From the NCBI GenBank assembly GCA_039881145.1, contig JAYKKI010000052.1, positions 14,678,501-14,742,500 on the forward strand: 64,000 bases of DNA, given 5' to 3'. The position numbers and the translations under genes were made by a program. Below are positions 26,046-38,969 of this stretch, one piece after another. Below the pieces are notes generated by a model that did no database searches, had not been told where the DNA came from, and saw only the letters and a list, made by a program, of their open reading frames with translations. This DNA comes from Druceiella hillmani (lineage: Eukaryota; Arthropoda; Insecta; Lepidoptera; Hepialidae). Position 1 is the first letter of the stretch, and the number at the start of each line of letters is the position of its first letter.

Positions 26046-26290
26046 TAACAATTTCACGTAACGTTACTGTCTACGCGAGCACTGCATGCGGAACGAGCGA
26101 AAAAATCGGCTCAAACTTTAAGTCCCTCTTTTAGTTAAAGCCCTTCCCGTCACTACCGCAGGCCCGCGCGCGCGTATGAAAGTTTCAGGTAATCAAAATT
26201 ATTCAGTTGGTTTGTTCAGCGGCCGGATGTGGGTTTACCGCAAGCCCAACCCTGCCGGATGTCTCTCTGAAGTAGAACCCTGTAAATGCT
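26046..26290. other. GC-rich island, candidate conserved non-coding element
   Basis: Contains gcaggcccgcgcgcgcgtatg and cagcggccggatgtgggttt, flanked by AT-rich DNA. No coding frame is supported. Confidence 0.4.
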
Positions 26291-27378
26291 ATTAACGTAT
26301 GCAGCCTACCTGAAAATATCTCTATAATTTACTTTGATAATACAGTGTCTGTTTACGTTCGTGCTTTCTTGTTCGTGTTAGCTTTTAGTTTCAAGGGTGA
26401 GACTTTCATAAAGTAATGTTATGTGGAATTATTACGCCTAAAATAATTAATTACAGAGTATTTTGTACTCGTTTTTAAGGTAACTTAAAACTCACTTAAA
26501 GTTTGGTAACGTCCGTCTCTACAACCATGTATCTCTTTCAATTTAAGTTTAACTGGGACTAAATTTTAAAGAAGCATGTGACCGAATTCCAAAACAACAA
26601 ATACAAAACATTATTCCTCCCCATTACATCAAAATTCAATCCAATCGAGGGGGTATAATTAATGATATCTTTTAAAATATATTTGAAATTCTTGTAATAT
26701 CGTTTGAGACAGCATCTCCTCCATGAGCATCTAGTCTCTGAATTATTTTTTAGTAGCCACCCCCTATTCCTCCAACTTTCGGACCGTGTATTTAAAAAGT
26801 CTTAAACAAATCATTATAACGCTTAGAGGTATGGCTGTTACACCAACTTACGACGGCCGTACTGTAGATGTCACCGATAAAAAAATCTATGAGTATCAGG
26901 ATGGCAACTCGAAGATAAAGTGAAGTTAACGTGGAACGTAAAAGCTAATCGCCTATTTCACTCTCAATAGGTATATTGGTGCAAGCATGAATAAGAGAGA
27001 AACTAACCCAACAAATATTTGAAATTCGAATTATTTTTATTTCATATATCGAAGTGATAAAAGTGTTACTTTCATTGCTAAAGTAAAAGTTTTTTTTTTA
27101 GTAGAAAGTTGGTAGCTCTATAGAATAACGGTATTAAGGATGTATTTAAATTCAAACTTATTTCGGTCAGTTCACATTAGTAAATGGAAATATACTTCGC
27201 AATATATAGAGGCAATGAAAAATAATACCAATACTTGTAAATAGTGTCATTAAAATACTACGTAATCTTAAGTTCTGAAATTTGTATATGTACTTACGGA
27301 TTCGCAGAACCTCCATTGTACAAACTCTACTCCCATTCAACAGTTTCTTTTAATTAATAATTATTATTTTCACAATTT
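26291..27378. other. AT-rich stretch, nothing recognised
   Basis: No supported gene, array or island. A moderately mixed patch lies around 26830-26940. Confidence 0.4.
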
Positions 27379-27483
27379 TAGTAGTTATGAAAGTATATCG
27401 GGATATCAATACAAATATAGTTATATACCACATGTGTATAACTATATTTGTATTGATATCCTGATATACTTTCATAACTACTA
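27379..27483. repeat. 105-bp near-perfect hairpin, 50-bp stem with 5-nt loop (MITE-like or small-RNA precursor)
   Basis: Arms 27379-27428 and 27434-27483 pair over 50 positions with only two G.U wobbles (27400/27462 and 27426/27436). The loop is cacat. The outermost pairs are TA on both sides, so it can be read as a 101-bp foldback inserted at TA with target duplication, as Tc1/mariner-type MITEs do. Alternatively it could give a hairpin RNA. No second copy was seen in the window. Confidence 0.9.
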
Positions 27484-28534
27484 CAAAATCTAGGACATTA
27501 CAAATTATATGACTTTATAAACCGATTGTATATTTTGGTTTCGCCAAATTAATATTTCGATTATAAATATCTTATCACACGATATGATGATGATTTAATT
27601 GAATTATTTCGTTTTCTAAAGTAATACAGATACATGATGAATTTAAAGTCCGGCAAAATTGATTATTCCTCATTATGAATGAGTCTCAGTATAAATTTAT
27701 TATTCCTCATTCATGATGAGTACTTTAAAATCTACGCTAAAAGGAAATCGTATATTTTGAAAAGGTTCGTCCACTCGCTCAATTCGCTGAAACGCGCTGG
27801 AATTTTCATAATGGAATTAGCACTTCGTTCGGAAGATTTGAATACGTCGTGACGGAAAAGTACTTTCCATTTAAATGTAACAGTAGTTACCTTGCTGTCT
27901 GTGTAAAGTTTTATTGTTTCGTGGAGCTGTGTACATACATTATTCGTGCAAATGAAGAGACACGAGTGCAAGTATAAGTTTGCCTTCGTTTAAATTGTAT
28001 TCTGCCACGGAAATTGAATATTGTACCGAATTTACGTAACATTTAAATTAAAATGTACATTTAACCGTACAATGCAGCAAATTAGCTCGCTTCCACCAGC
28101 TATTAAATTTATTAGAGAGATACATTAGTTCAAAAATATTACTACAAATCAAACGATTAAAAAGTATCCAAATGTTCTAATTAAGAAAAACTCATTAATG
28201 ATATTTAGAATTAAAAAAGTGCTAATAATTATTTTAACGAAAAACGTTAAGGAAAATTAATCTCAATAACGATTTACTATTACAGTTTAAAACTAATACG
28301 TCGAAGACTAATAATCTTTTTTACTTAATTTTTTTAATTACTAACTGATAGAAGAAAACCGATTTCTCAATAAAATTAATTTCGTTATTGTTATGTGCAG
28401 TGGCCCCTTCCAGCTTAAAAAAAATTTCTTTTCATTAAATTTATATTTAATGTAAATTGTCAACTGCAGATTTCAACTTTTATACACATCCAAAACTGCT
28501 TTTAATACAAAAAGCTTATTGAATATATTTGGCG
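27484..28534. other. AT-rich stretch, nothing recognised
   Basis: A minus-strand 79-codon frame at 27732-27971 has no recognisable motif. attattcctcattcatgatg-type sequence near 27663-27720 forms a short imperfect inverted repeat. Confidence 0.35.
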
Positions 28535-28707
28535 TTAATTTTGTAGAAATTCATTATTCACAATTAAATGAAACTACGTGATGTAGTATTATTTCTACTC
28601 TCTTTAAATTCTTTACCACGACCTAGGTTTCGTTATATTACATCTTCAGGTGGGCTATTAGCAAAGGTCTTTGCATCTTTACATCAAGTAGTTTGATTTA
28701 ATTGTGG
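28535..28707. mobile_element. Foldback MITE-like element, internally deleted copy
   Basis: Left end ttaattttgtagaaattcat, then cacaattaaatgaaactacg and cgacctaggtttcgtta, as in the 7310 element. The right arm is reduced to agtttgatttaattgtgg. It is an independent insertion and defines the outer left end, which the 7310 copy has lost. Confidence 0.75.
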
Positions 28708-29197
28708 ACAAAAAGCTTACTTAAAACTCTCTTTTGAGTTTATGAAGTAATGGTTATTATTTACCCTAACCATACATCGCATATATCTAACGACATATTT
28801 CTGTTCTGGCGTATTTATTTGACGACAATCAACTATAACCTCGTTTATAATATCAATTAATTTTTAATATTTAATTATTTTTTTTCTTATTTATGTCATA
28901 TTAAATTTTATTTATTCTTTTTTTATCTCGACCAACTTTCTATACCCACTTTTATAACCTAATAATTTACGCGATAATTTTCTAAAATATCGTTTCGATC
29001 GTGCTTCTATCTGCAAGCCCTCATATCCAAAATGTTTAATTTAACTGAATATTAAACCAAAATTTTAAATGTTATCAGCTGAAAAAGCTAGGTTTAAATT
29101 TAATATAATTTACTCCACAGTTTTATTAAAAAAATATTGAACTATTAAATGGTCTCGAAAATGTTAAAGTGCATAATAAAATATATAATGTAATATA
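28708..29197. other. AT-rich spacer, nothing recognised
   Basis: Low-complexity AT-rich DNA between the foldback relic and the SINE-like repeat. Confidence 0.4.
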
Positions 29198-29647
29198 TAT
29201 AACTAGCGTGACCCGTGCGAAGTCTTCGCATTATTTATTCCATTATGAAGCTCAGATGACAGATCAAACAAATATTTTACTAAAATTGACATATAGAGGC
29301 ACAAGTATCAAAAGCATTGAGCTAAAGCGCCACTTTATTTATACGTGAGTGGATTTGAAATTAAACAAAAATTTGACCGACCGTCAATCATATTGACGTT
29401 GAGCCGTTAGATGGCAGCATTGCTGTTTTGTGTATATAATTTTAATAATGAATTAATTTGCAAAAACAATAGCAATAATAAATTTTTTAGTTGTGGGTGC
29501 CGGTAGAGCAAGCAATTATCTATAAAATGATATATAATTTATGTGGATTAGTTGTGAGGTTTTTTCTAAAAAGGGAGTGTAACATCTTAACCTTAGCGTA
29601 TTAATATATATGATGATATGATGATGATGATGATGACGATGATGATA
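29198..29647 (+). mobile_element. SINE-like interspersed repeat, full copy with (GAT)n tail
   Basis: Starts ataactagcgtgacccgtg and matches 8529-8920 and 10417-10828 with few differences. It ends accttagcgtattaatatat followed by a GATGATGATG tail of about 40 bp. This is the longest tail of the three copies. High identity to distant copies suggests recent activity. No internal coding sequence and no clear polymerase III box was found. Confidence 0.75.
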
Positions 29648-30241
29648 AACAAGCATGATCAACTGGCGATATAACCAATAATGCAATATAACAGAGAGTC
29701 ATCCTGTTATTATCCCTTACTGGTACTACACAAAAGGCTGTAATAAAATATTTTTTTTAATACAAAAAATGCGTATAATTAGTTCAATAAATTGTAAATT
29801 TCATAAGGAATATTTTTTAATACAAATTATTTTAAACTTAAACGCGTAACTAAAAAGTGCTCGCAGTCAAAGCTCAATTCAAATCGGTGTAATGATATTT
29901 ATCTAATACTTATATTTGTTTAAGATAGAGAAATAAATAACAAAAAGACAGACAGAAAAGATATTGTTAAGGAATGTTCAACTTTCAATGTTTACTTCAA
30001 GAATTGTTTGAGAAAAAGTTGCATTCAAATCGATCGACTAGTTTTGCCGTCGTGCTGGTCAAAACAAAGAGATAGGCACACAAAAATTTCAAAAAAATCG
30101 TGTTATGTTCAGAGATACATGACTAGCATATTTCTCTAATTTTTTCAAGAATGTCTTCAATATACAGATACACCTCTTTATTGTTTGACAAAAGTAATAG
30201 GTTACATTTAAACAGATCTTCATTAACTTTTGCTCGAATAT
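29648..30241. other. AT-rich spacer with a possible dispersed-repeat fragment
   Basis: attcaaatcgatcgactagttttgccgtc-type sequence near 30026-30060 resembles the internal part of insect dispersed repeats but is too short to assign. Confidence 0.3.
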
Positions 30242-32030
30242 TGGTTTCAGTAACCAGTCTAAAAATACATTTTGTGATATCCCATGAATTATATGTTTTG
30301 TCTTCGTGTTATAATATTTTCCAATTAACTTAAATTCTAAAAGTTTCCCGCCCGCCTTCGCTCACATAACTTCATTAAGTGTTGCTCTAAACCTCTCCTC
30401 GCTTCCTGTCCATTACAAGTTTAGTGAACTTGCAGGATTCTCTGCTAAATTACCCCTTAATTTCAGACGCTAGTTTAAAAATCGATTTTGTGACATCCTA
30501 TAAATTATATGTTTTGAATTCGTATTGTTTTTTAATTTGATTGAATTGTAAAAATTTCTACTCTCAAGTCTCTCAGTCATCAGTACGCGCCGCTTTAAAA
30601 TCTCTCTTCGCTTCCCATCCGTAACAAGTTTAGTCGAGTTGCAGAATTGTCTACTAATTACCGCCGATAGGCCACTCTTTGATTTCAGATGCTAGTATAA
30701 AAATAGATTTTGTGACATCCTATAAATTATATATTTTGACTTCGTATTGTTTTTCAATTCGATTGGATTGTAGAAATTTCTACTCTTATTTCTCTCACTC
30801 GTCGTCATTAGTTACGTGCCGCTTTCAAATCTCTCTTCGCTTCCCATTCGTAACAAGTTTAGTGGACTTGCCGAATTCTCTACTAATTACCTCCTATAGG
30901 GCACTCATTGGTTTCAGACGCTAGTTTAAAAATAGATTTTGTGACATCCTATAATTTATGTGTTTTGACTTCGTATTATTTTTCGATTCGATTGGATTGT
31001 GGAAATTTTTACTCTCACTCGTCGTCATTGCGTGCCACTTAAAAATCTCTCTTCGCTTCCCATCCGTAACAAGTTTAGTGGACTTGCCGAATTCCCTACT
31101 AATTACCGCCGATAGGCCACTCTTTGGTTTCAGACGCTAGTCTAAAAATAGATTTTGTGACATCCTGTAATTTATAGGTTTTGAATTCGTTTTGTTTTTT
31201 AATTCGATTGAATTGTAGAAATTTCTACTCTCATTTCTCTCAGTCGTCATTAGTACGGGCTGTTTGAAATATTTCTTCCCTTCCCGTCCGTAACAAGTTT
31301 AGTTGAGTTGCAGAATTCTCTACTAATTACGGCCGATAGGTTACTCTTTAGTTTCAGACGCTAGTCTAAAAATAGATTTTTGACACCTGTGAATTATATG
31401 TTTTGACTTCGCATTGTTATTCAATTCGATTGAATTGTAGAATTTCTACTCTCATTTCTGTCACTTGTCATTATGTACGTGCCGCTTTAAAATCTCTTTC
31501 CGCTTCCTATCATTAACAAGTTTAGTAAAGCTGCAAAATTATCTATTAAATTACCGTCGATAAGTCACTTCTTGATTTCAGACGCCAGTCTAAAATAGAT
31601 TTTTTGACATCCTATAAATTATATGTTTTGAATTCGTATTATTTTTCGATTCGATTGGATTGTATACATTTCTATTCTCATTTCTCTCACTCGTCGTCAT
31701 TACGTGCCGCTTTAAAATCTCTCTCCGCTTCCCATCCATAACAAATTTAGTAAAGCTGCAGAATTATCCATTAAATTACCGTCGATAAGTCACTTCTTGG
31801 TTTCAGACGTGAGTCTAAAAATATATTTTTTGATATCCTATAAATTATATGTTTTGACTTCGTATTATTTTTCGATTCGATTGGATTGTATACATTTCTA
31901 TTCTCATTTTTCTCACTCGTCGTCATTACGTGCCGCTTTAAAATCTCTCTTCGCTTCCCATCCGTAACAAGTTTAGTGGACTTGCCGAATTCTCTACTAA
32001 ATTGCCGTCGACAGGTCGCTCCTTGTCAAT
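30242..32030 (+). repeat. Tandem array, about eight copies of a ~223-bp unit
   Basis: The landmark acaagtttag occurs at about 30415, 30624, 30853, 31069, 31293, 31516, 31741 (as acaaatttag) and 31978, giving spacings of 209-237 bp. Each unit carries ggtttcagacgctagt, gattttgtgacatcctataa, ttcgattggattgtag and cttcgcttccc. Copies differ by point changes and small indels, so the array is old. Open frames inside are repeat frames. The last unit runs into the GC-rich block at 32031. Confidence 0.95.
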
Positions 32031-32170
32031 TATTTACCTGACAGGCGTTTTTGTCATCCGCCACGCTTCATAATGCAATTATTGCGCCGGGCCTGATTCG
32101 CAATAATGGCATTGGGCGGAGTAAGTGGATTCAGTCATGTATTTCGGCGCGTTGTAAGTCGTAACGTATA
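32031..32170. other. Compact GC-rich block with imperfect inverted homeodomain-like sites
   Basis: atgcaattattgcg (32073-32086) faces cgcaataatggcat (32099-32112) across a 12-bp GC-rich spacer. ccgcc and ggcgg flank the pair. The arrangement fits a dimeric or paired homeodomain-type binding site in a conserved element. This is inferred from sequence only. Confidence 0.45.
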
Positions 32171-32706
32171 GTCATATTTAATATTGATTGTTATTTTTTA
32201 TCTGCGAAAGGCTCTGTTTTTCACTGCAAAAAAGTACACAAGAGCAATAATGTGGCACAATAAATCATATGAGTATACTCAGGACGATATCTCAATGAAG
32301 ATCTTTGAGCCATGTTAATTTCTCTAGTCGCACTGAAAATTAAACGAACATAAGTAGGTGTTTTTATTTTCTATTTTTAAAAAAATGTTTGATTTTACGG
32401 CAATTTTGGAGAGCACGTGAAACTCAATTTGATTAAATACGTCATACAATTTTATCACTTATAATTTTCGTAGAAGACGTGAGTAGCCGAATACGAAACT
32501 GGAGATATATGAAATATACAAAATAATTTGTTTTTAATTTAAAATGATTCCTCGGCGATCATAGCTTCGTATGAAACGAAGCAAGCGGATATAAATATAA
32601 AAGTCGGGGAAATTTAATGTCTTCAAACATAATTTAGTTTTTTTCCTGGAAATTATTTTCCTTGTACCGGCCAACTTCTTTTAGTATATAATTTGTTTTA
32701 TGATTT

Positions 32707-32751
<45 letters not shown>

Positions 32752-34446
32752 GATTTTATATGACGTATGTCTATAAAGACGTGGTCGAATATGATCAAAG
32801 ACGTGTTTGATGAAAATCATTAATTCTTAGCAGTACGTTAAAATTTAAATATAAAATAAACGTAGTTACTAACGTCAAAGAAGGCAAACTGTAGCAAATA
32901 CCGATATTTTCTATACATTGCAAAGTATCAAAAAACACGATTTTCCTACTGCTTTTTACCTTGAGTTTAATTAATGTTGACAAAACACGAAAACGTGTAA
33001 ATAACGTGTTAAAAGTTGTGTTATAATGATCCAATTCTTTCATACAAGACATAAATATTTAAGTTCTTTCATTTGTTCATACCCTTATGAATAAATGAAA
33101 GATACAGAATAAACATTATTTACAGAATAAACATATATTTACAGAATAAACATTTTTTTCTCAGGGTTAATAGCAAATTATTAACTTAAAATATAAAGTT
33201 TATTAGTTAGGATTAATTTTGTTTTTAATCAATACATTAAAAATTCATTTATTATTAGAGAAAATTTTGTTTCCGTCGTTTCAGTACAATTTGGAATAGA
33301 AGAATGTTTCCTCTAAATTCTAAAATTAACAAACAAATTTGAAAACTATTACAATTATAATCAATTAGTAAATACCATATACATTTTGTAAGTAACCAAA
33401 CATTATAGTTATTGAATATTTACATTAAATGCGCAGCGTATACCTGGAATCTCCGTGTCATATTACTTGCGTCCACTAAGGTAAAGTTTTTGTTAAAATT
33501 ATTAAATCTGTTTTAACAGCTTAAAAATCAGAACATTGCTGGAAACTACTTTCATCAAAATAATACGACCAATAATACGATGACATAAGATAAATATTAC
33601 ATGCGGATATTACCTACAATCTTCTCGTTAGTAGCTTCACAATAAAAAATTCTCTATCACTGATTCTGTAAAGTATTCATGCCAGAATTCCTGACATTCA
33701 TATTATTTCCTGACATTCATATTAATATATTAAAAATATCATTTGAAAGGTGCCATGTAATTGTTAATCTCTACTGCCGTTAGAAACTAATTACAAATTT
33801 AAATAAACACATTTAATGTAACTTATAATCTCCCATGAAATCAAAACTTTGACGAAAAATGATGATACTCAGTGATCCATACGTAAATATTCCATCACAT
33901 CATAATAAACATCCATACAATAATATTATTGCTAACCGCAGTTTAATGGAAAATATTTTTAAGAATTTATTTATCGGAATCTTTAAATGACCACTACTCT
34001 TATAAATAATAATGGAATAATTAATTAAAGAACAACAACTAATCACCTAGATTAATATGTCAACAAATTTATACATTTAATTAAGTTATTCGAAAACAAT
34101 GACGAAACACGGAGAACGCTGCAAAAAATTAAACTCGAACCCGAATTTGAACTTTCAAACAACAACCCGTTCTTCTTATACTATGTATTTTGACCTTTTA
34201 GTAATTTCTAGCACATAGCACCTATTTTTCATTAAGTGGAAATGTCAAAAAAATCATCAAAGTTTCAAAACCTTATTCACCGCTATTATTGACAAGGGTA
34301 CTTACTTTACGCCTAATACATAATATTAAATCAATTCTACCTTACATTACGTATATACGCAATTACATTACGTATATAGGCAATTAATATTAAAGATATA
34401 AATCAAAAGTGTAAATATAAGTATGTACGGGCGTGCCTTGACACTG
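32171..34446. other. AT-rich non-coding stretch with a (TA)n microsatellite at 32707-32746
   Basis: Small direct repeats occur near 33110-33150 (acagaataaacat, three times), 33690-33720 (cctgacattcatatta, twice) and 34340-34385 (cattacgtatata, twice). No gene was recognised. Confidence 0.5.
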
Positions 34447-34842
34447 TCGTACAGATAAGATACTGTTGATCAAATCGTTATTATTTTTCAAATTACGCAA
34501 AGTATATCAATTTTACATATACTATGTACACTAGCTTCTCATAATCAATGACAGAAACAATGAGATCGGCAAAATAAACAATAACCCAAAGAGTCTTATT
34601 TGCGCAATGATATTAGCATTCTTCCGGCTTAATTAACTAATCTGTCCTACGGATAATATACTGGTGATCAAATCGTCATTATTTTTCAAATTACGCAACG
34701 CATATCAATTCTAGATATACCATGTACACCAGCTTCTCATAAGCAAGGATAGAAACAATGAGATCGGCAAAATAAACAATAACCCAAAGAGTCTTATTGG
34801 CGCAATGATATTAGCATAGTTCCGGCTTAATTAACTAAGTCC
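34447..34842 (+). repeat. Tandem duplication, period 198 bp, two copies
   Basis: tgagatcggcaaaataaaca at 34561 recurs at 34759, with similarity extending from gatcaaatcgt to ccggcttaattaacta. Identity is roughly nine in ten by eye. The second copy abuts the GC-rich island at 34845. Confidence 0.92.
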
Positions 34843-35060
34843 GCGTAGCGCCTGCTCCCCGTCGACCGGCAATCGGCTAATGGTCCCCATCCATTTAGGC
34901 TTCGAGCTCCGGCGCATTTGTCGGAAGGGAGTTACGCATTTATTGCGAACATTATCTTCAGCGCGCGCGTCGTTAATCGCGGTGTGTTAATGCCCACTAC
35001 CAGAACTCACTCTACGTTACGTAGTACGTAAGCTCCCGGATTAGATTTTTAAAAGCTTTC
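34843..35060. other. GC-rich island, candidate conserved non-coding element
   Basis: Contains ctccccgtcgaccggcaatc, gttacgcatttattgcgaac and cgcgcgcgtcgttaatcgcg. It combines CpG-rich cores with TTAAT sites. No open frame spans it. Confidence 0.45.
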
Positions 35061-35715
35061 GCCAGATGCCGCGGATGCAAGTTCTAGGGCTTCTGTAATA
35101 GTTTGATTGTTTTTTTGGTTAACTGAGAATATATTTACAGAGATGACGAATATTTTATTCGGCGAATGTTTATTTCTTTTACGTAAAATTTTAATGATTT
35201 GCTTAATATTGTGGCTGCATTAGTGTCAACGATAAAACTCTGTCAAAATATAAGCAATAAAGCTCTTCTTATTTAGATACGTTTTGTCCTCACTTCAGCA
35301 CTTCGACTTGAATTAACCATATAATGTAGTATCACTTCTCATGCACAAAATTATCCCCCGTCTTGCGCGTGCTGCGGTAGAATTTAAAGAACATTGCCCA
35401 ATGAATAACAATGAACTGCAACGTCATTTACTTTGTTCGTATAAGTACCTTGCATCTTATGCCATTATATTTCCGAATTTCTGACATGAATTCCATATTC
35501 GTGTGAATGTTATCACTATTAAAATATTAGAACGGTACTTTAAATAATGATAAATATATTCTGTAACTTTATATTTTTAAATTTCCAAGTGTAATTTAAT
35601 AATAGAAAATATCACCTAAAGTTAAAATATGATTTAAAAACTCAAAATTTACCACTAAAGATAAGATTATATAATTGATACTAAAAATTAGTAAAATAAT
35701 TATGTACTCTTTAAG
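35061..35715. other. AT-rich spacer, nothing recognised
   Basis: No supported feature. Confidence 0.4.
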
Positions 35716-36068
35716 ATGATGAGAGCGTGATTATTGTATTAGAGAACCTAAGAACTTCAATATGCTCATTCCAAAACCTAGAATACATAATGTAATATTT
35801 CATTCACTATCTTATATTTTTAAACTCAATAAGAATATTTATTGGTCGAAAAATAATCGAGCGTAAACCCGGAGCAGAAAAAAAAATAATCTAGTATAAA
35901 TCCGGATGAGAGCGCGATTACAGTATTAGAGAATCTAAGATCTTCAATATGCTCATTCTAAAACCTAGAATGCAATATGTAATATTTCAGTCACTATCTT
36001 ATATTTTCAAATTCACTAATATCATAATATTTATTGGTCGAAAAAAGAATGGAACATAAACCCGGAGT
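35716..36068 (+). repeat. Tandem duplication, period 187 bp, two copies
   Basis: gagagcg at 35721 and 35908 starts matching segments. Both carry cttcaatatgctcatt, aaaacctagaat, ttatattt, aatatttattggtcgaaaaa and aaacccggag. Confidence 0.92.
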
Positions 36069-37549
36069 AGTTACTCATTATACAACTCATCATTTAATTA
36101 ATTAATAATTAGAAATAAATTACTTTATTAGTGAGCATACGAAATAGTGTTCTATTGTCGTGATTTTTAACCAATTATTTTTTTCACAATTATTTCTTAT
36201 TTTCTCAAAAGGGTCATAAATATTAAACAGCCGTCTTAATTTTTAAAATGGAGAAACTTTTACCACAACGGAGTATTATCTGCGGCAAATAGTTAAATCT
36301 CTGTTTAATTTTAATTACCTGACCATAAATAATTCATAACTTTGCACAGTATTACGAGAAGTTTATTACAAATATTAGGCCTATATCATCTTTTATCTAG
36401 TCTAAAGTAAATTTAAATCTCTAAGGTGGTAACAAAGTACTGTCAGTTAATCGAATGTTAATTTTCTTCAACTTAGAAATTCAACTGACGATTTTGTCAG
36501 AAAATTTTCTAAATATTAAAATATTAGCGTTTGGATACTTACTTATTTACCTCACTGGTGTACCTCCATAAAGTTTGCGTCGAAATGCGCCAGTTTCTTA
36601 ACGGGTATGTTTATTAGATAAATATTAATTATTCATGGCGCTGGCAGTAGGGAAGTCTGTGTAAATGGAATATATAATGGCGCTTGTATTTGGCAATGAA
36701 AGTTTAAAGCCAGCATCGTTTTTGGCGAAGATATTACCGCAGGATTGAGGTTAGTTTCAGTCGCAATATCTAAGCTTTGCTTATGAGTGGATGGAAGCCA
36801 ATCTACATGTTTGAATTAAATCAAAATATTTGCTGCTTAATATAATTTTTTTTGGATGAAAATTCATATCTATATTTTTAGGTTTTCGTACCTCCAAAGT
36901 TTAATAGGCATTGGAATGTTTGTATTATTTCTTATAAAATCCTTTTAAATTAAATATTTTTTATATTTTAACTCTAACTCGTCCATTCGAAGTGGAAGTC
37001 ACAATAAAAACCTAAAAAGTACTGAAATCTAATATTATTTTCATGAAATATTTCTCCATACAACCTTTTAAAAAAAATTGATAATGTTTTACGCCTATCG
37101 TTTTACTTCAGTAGGCCTAAATCGACATTTCAATAATTTAAATTGATGGGCACATAAATTTTATAAAACATATAAAATAGACACTCCGCCCTGTGCTGGT
37201 CGAGGAAAAGCGTCAACTGTTTTGCATTAATCTCGTCTAATTGCTAACGATGCGACGTGTTTCCATTTGTTAATGAAATTTATTTAGCCACCGAAAATGC
37301 CAATTATCTTTTTGAAATGGAATCTGTTTTTCGTAAAAGCTTTTTGTGGAAACGATAACTATTTTTAATGAGCATTTTCTTTTCTGCATCCAGCATTCAT
37401 CTACGAAGTACCTACTTAAAGCTTCACAAACATTTTTAGACAGATCCGTTAGGAATGTGATCTGTTGCAATTATTATGTGACCTGTTGCAGTGTTATATA
37501 ATTATAGAATCCTTCTGTAGGAACCAAACCACATAAAGATTTTCGTGCG
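36069..37549. other. AT-rich non-coding stretch, nothing recognised
   Basis: A small mixed patch near 36630-36720 (catggcgctggcagtaggga) may be an eroded island. The minus-strand 66-codon frame at 37270-37470 is unrecognised. Confidence 0.35.
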
Positions 37550-37850
37550 AGATTTTAGTGCAAACCCCTAACAAAAACTGCGCCCTGCATCTGTTGGGGG
37601 ACGCTAATGAAGTGTCGCGCGTAATTGAGGGATGCGTCGTGTAGTAATTCTAACCTGCGTCCAACTCGACATCCATCAAAAACGGAGACCAACTCAATTG
37701 CAAGCCCGTCCGCCCTCTGAACATACGTACGTGACTCCAATACCGAGGACAGCCGAGCTGACGGGGACTTGTACTTTTTCCCTAATCTCAATTCGTGTTG
37801 AGTATTTAAATGAAATGTATTTAAATATATTCTTGTCGAGTTGCAGGTAA
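37550..37850. other. GC-richer island with open frames on both strands
   Basis: Both strands are open over the same stretch (72 codons +, 37632-37850; 115 codons -, 37902-37555). This is typical of GC-rich DNA lacking stops and not of a particular gene. Neither translation shows a domain. gttgcag|gtaaat at about 37840 would serve as a donor for a + strand exon but has no partner. Candidate conserved element or non-coding exon. Confidence 0.3.
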
Positions 37851-38048
37851 ATAAGTTACTTTGGAATGGAAGTAGATGAGTACTCTTAAGCGGGTTCGGC
37901 ATAAAGAAAATGCGTTATTGCTAAGTTTGTGAGTGATGTTCCAGAATAATATTGATGAGAAACCAATGACGACATATTTAAACGACGTTAATTTGATATA
38001 TATATTAAAACTACCTTTTACGCACTATTTCATTTGTTTGATATTATG

Positions 38049-38113
38049 AATATGTAAAAAAACTATGTATAGATAGTATCAATATGTAAAAAAACTATGT
38101 ATAAATAGTATCA
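38049..38113 (+). repeat. Tandem duplication, period 32 bp
   Basis: tatgtaaaaaaactatgtat occurs twice (38051 and 38083), each followed by a(g/a)atagtatc. Confidence 0.9.
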
Positions 38114-38969
38114 GTTATGGAATTACAAAGTAAATATTATTTTATATATACATTTCCAGACCTGAGTTTTGACATTAGTTGCAATTCAATACGAACCACC
38201 AGGGAAGTAACGCAATTTCAGTCTATACTAAAAAGTTATGCAATAATTAACCTATGAATTTGGCATGTTAAATTAAACATGTTCTTCTACTTTTGAAAAT
38301 TAAATTACTGACACTTACAGAAAAATGTCTTTTTATCGTTTATATTCGATGCTCTGCACTTGCAAATATTAGCGTTATTATACGAGGCCCATTTTTAATG
38401 TAGGATATGTATTATCTATGTATAAAATTGTATTGCAACCTATTTAAGGGTTTAGACATGAAACAAAAAAAAACGAAAAAATTTATAGAAAACGTTCAAC
38501 TTTGATTATATTAAAATGATTATACAAAAATAATCCTGTTAATACTTAGGAACCGGTACCAATTTAACTAGTTAAGAGTGTAAATAAAACCTACAATATT
38601 AGTTTTCAGTACGTACTTCGATGCACACAAAATATTTAATTCGTATGTAGTATTTCTATTGAACCGTTTATTAATACAATTATTATATTAATTCTCCCTA
38701 AGTAAATATATTACCTGGTATATTTTTCATAGACGTAGTATAAATGGATCAGTTTTATCTCTTTAATTTATTGATTCAAATTGATCTCACTATTTTTTTT
38801 AATGAAATGCTAACATTGTAGATTGTTTGACATATTTTAGCATTTATTTTTTCACATGTAACTTTTTAAACTTTCTTGATACACTGCAATACACTTCGTA
38901 GATTTACATCTCATGGAGAAAACACTGTACACAAAAGATTACTAGACATTTTCAGTTGCGAGCATTCTA

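Noticed and set aside
30151..31140. Several 60-81-codon frames with shared peptides
   Set aside because: They are translations of the 223-bp tandem repeat units and end at different points because of indels.
30242..32030. CRISPR-like array
   Set aside because: Units are ~223 bp throughout with no short repeat/unique spacer alternation, and the genome is eukaryotic.
37555..37902. 115-codon minus-strand frame in a GC-richer block
   Set aside because: The opposite strand is equally open and no domain or splice structure is recognisable; listed as an island instead.
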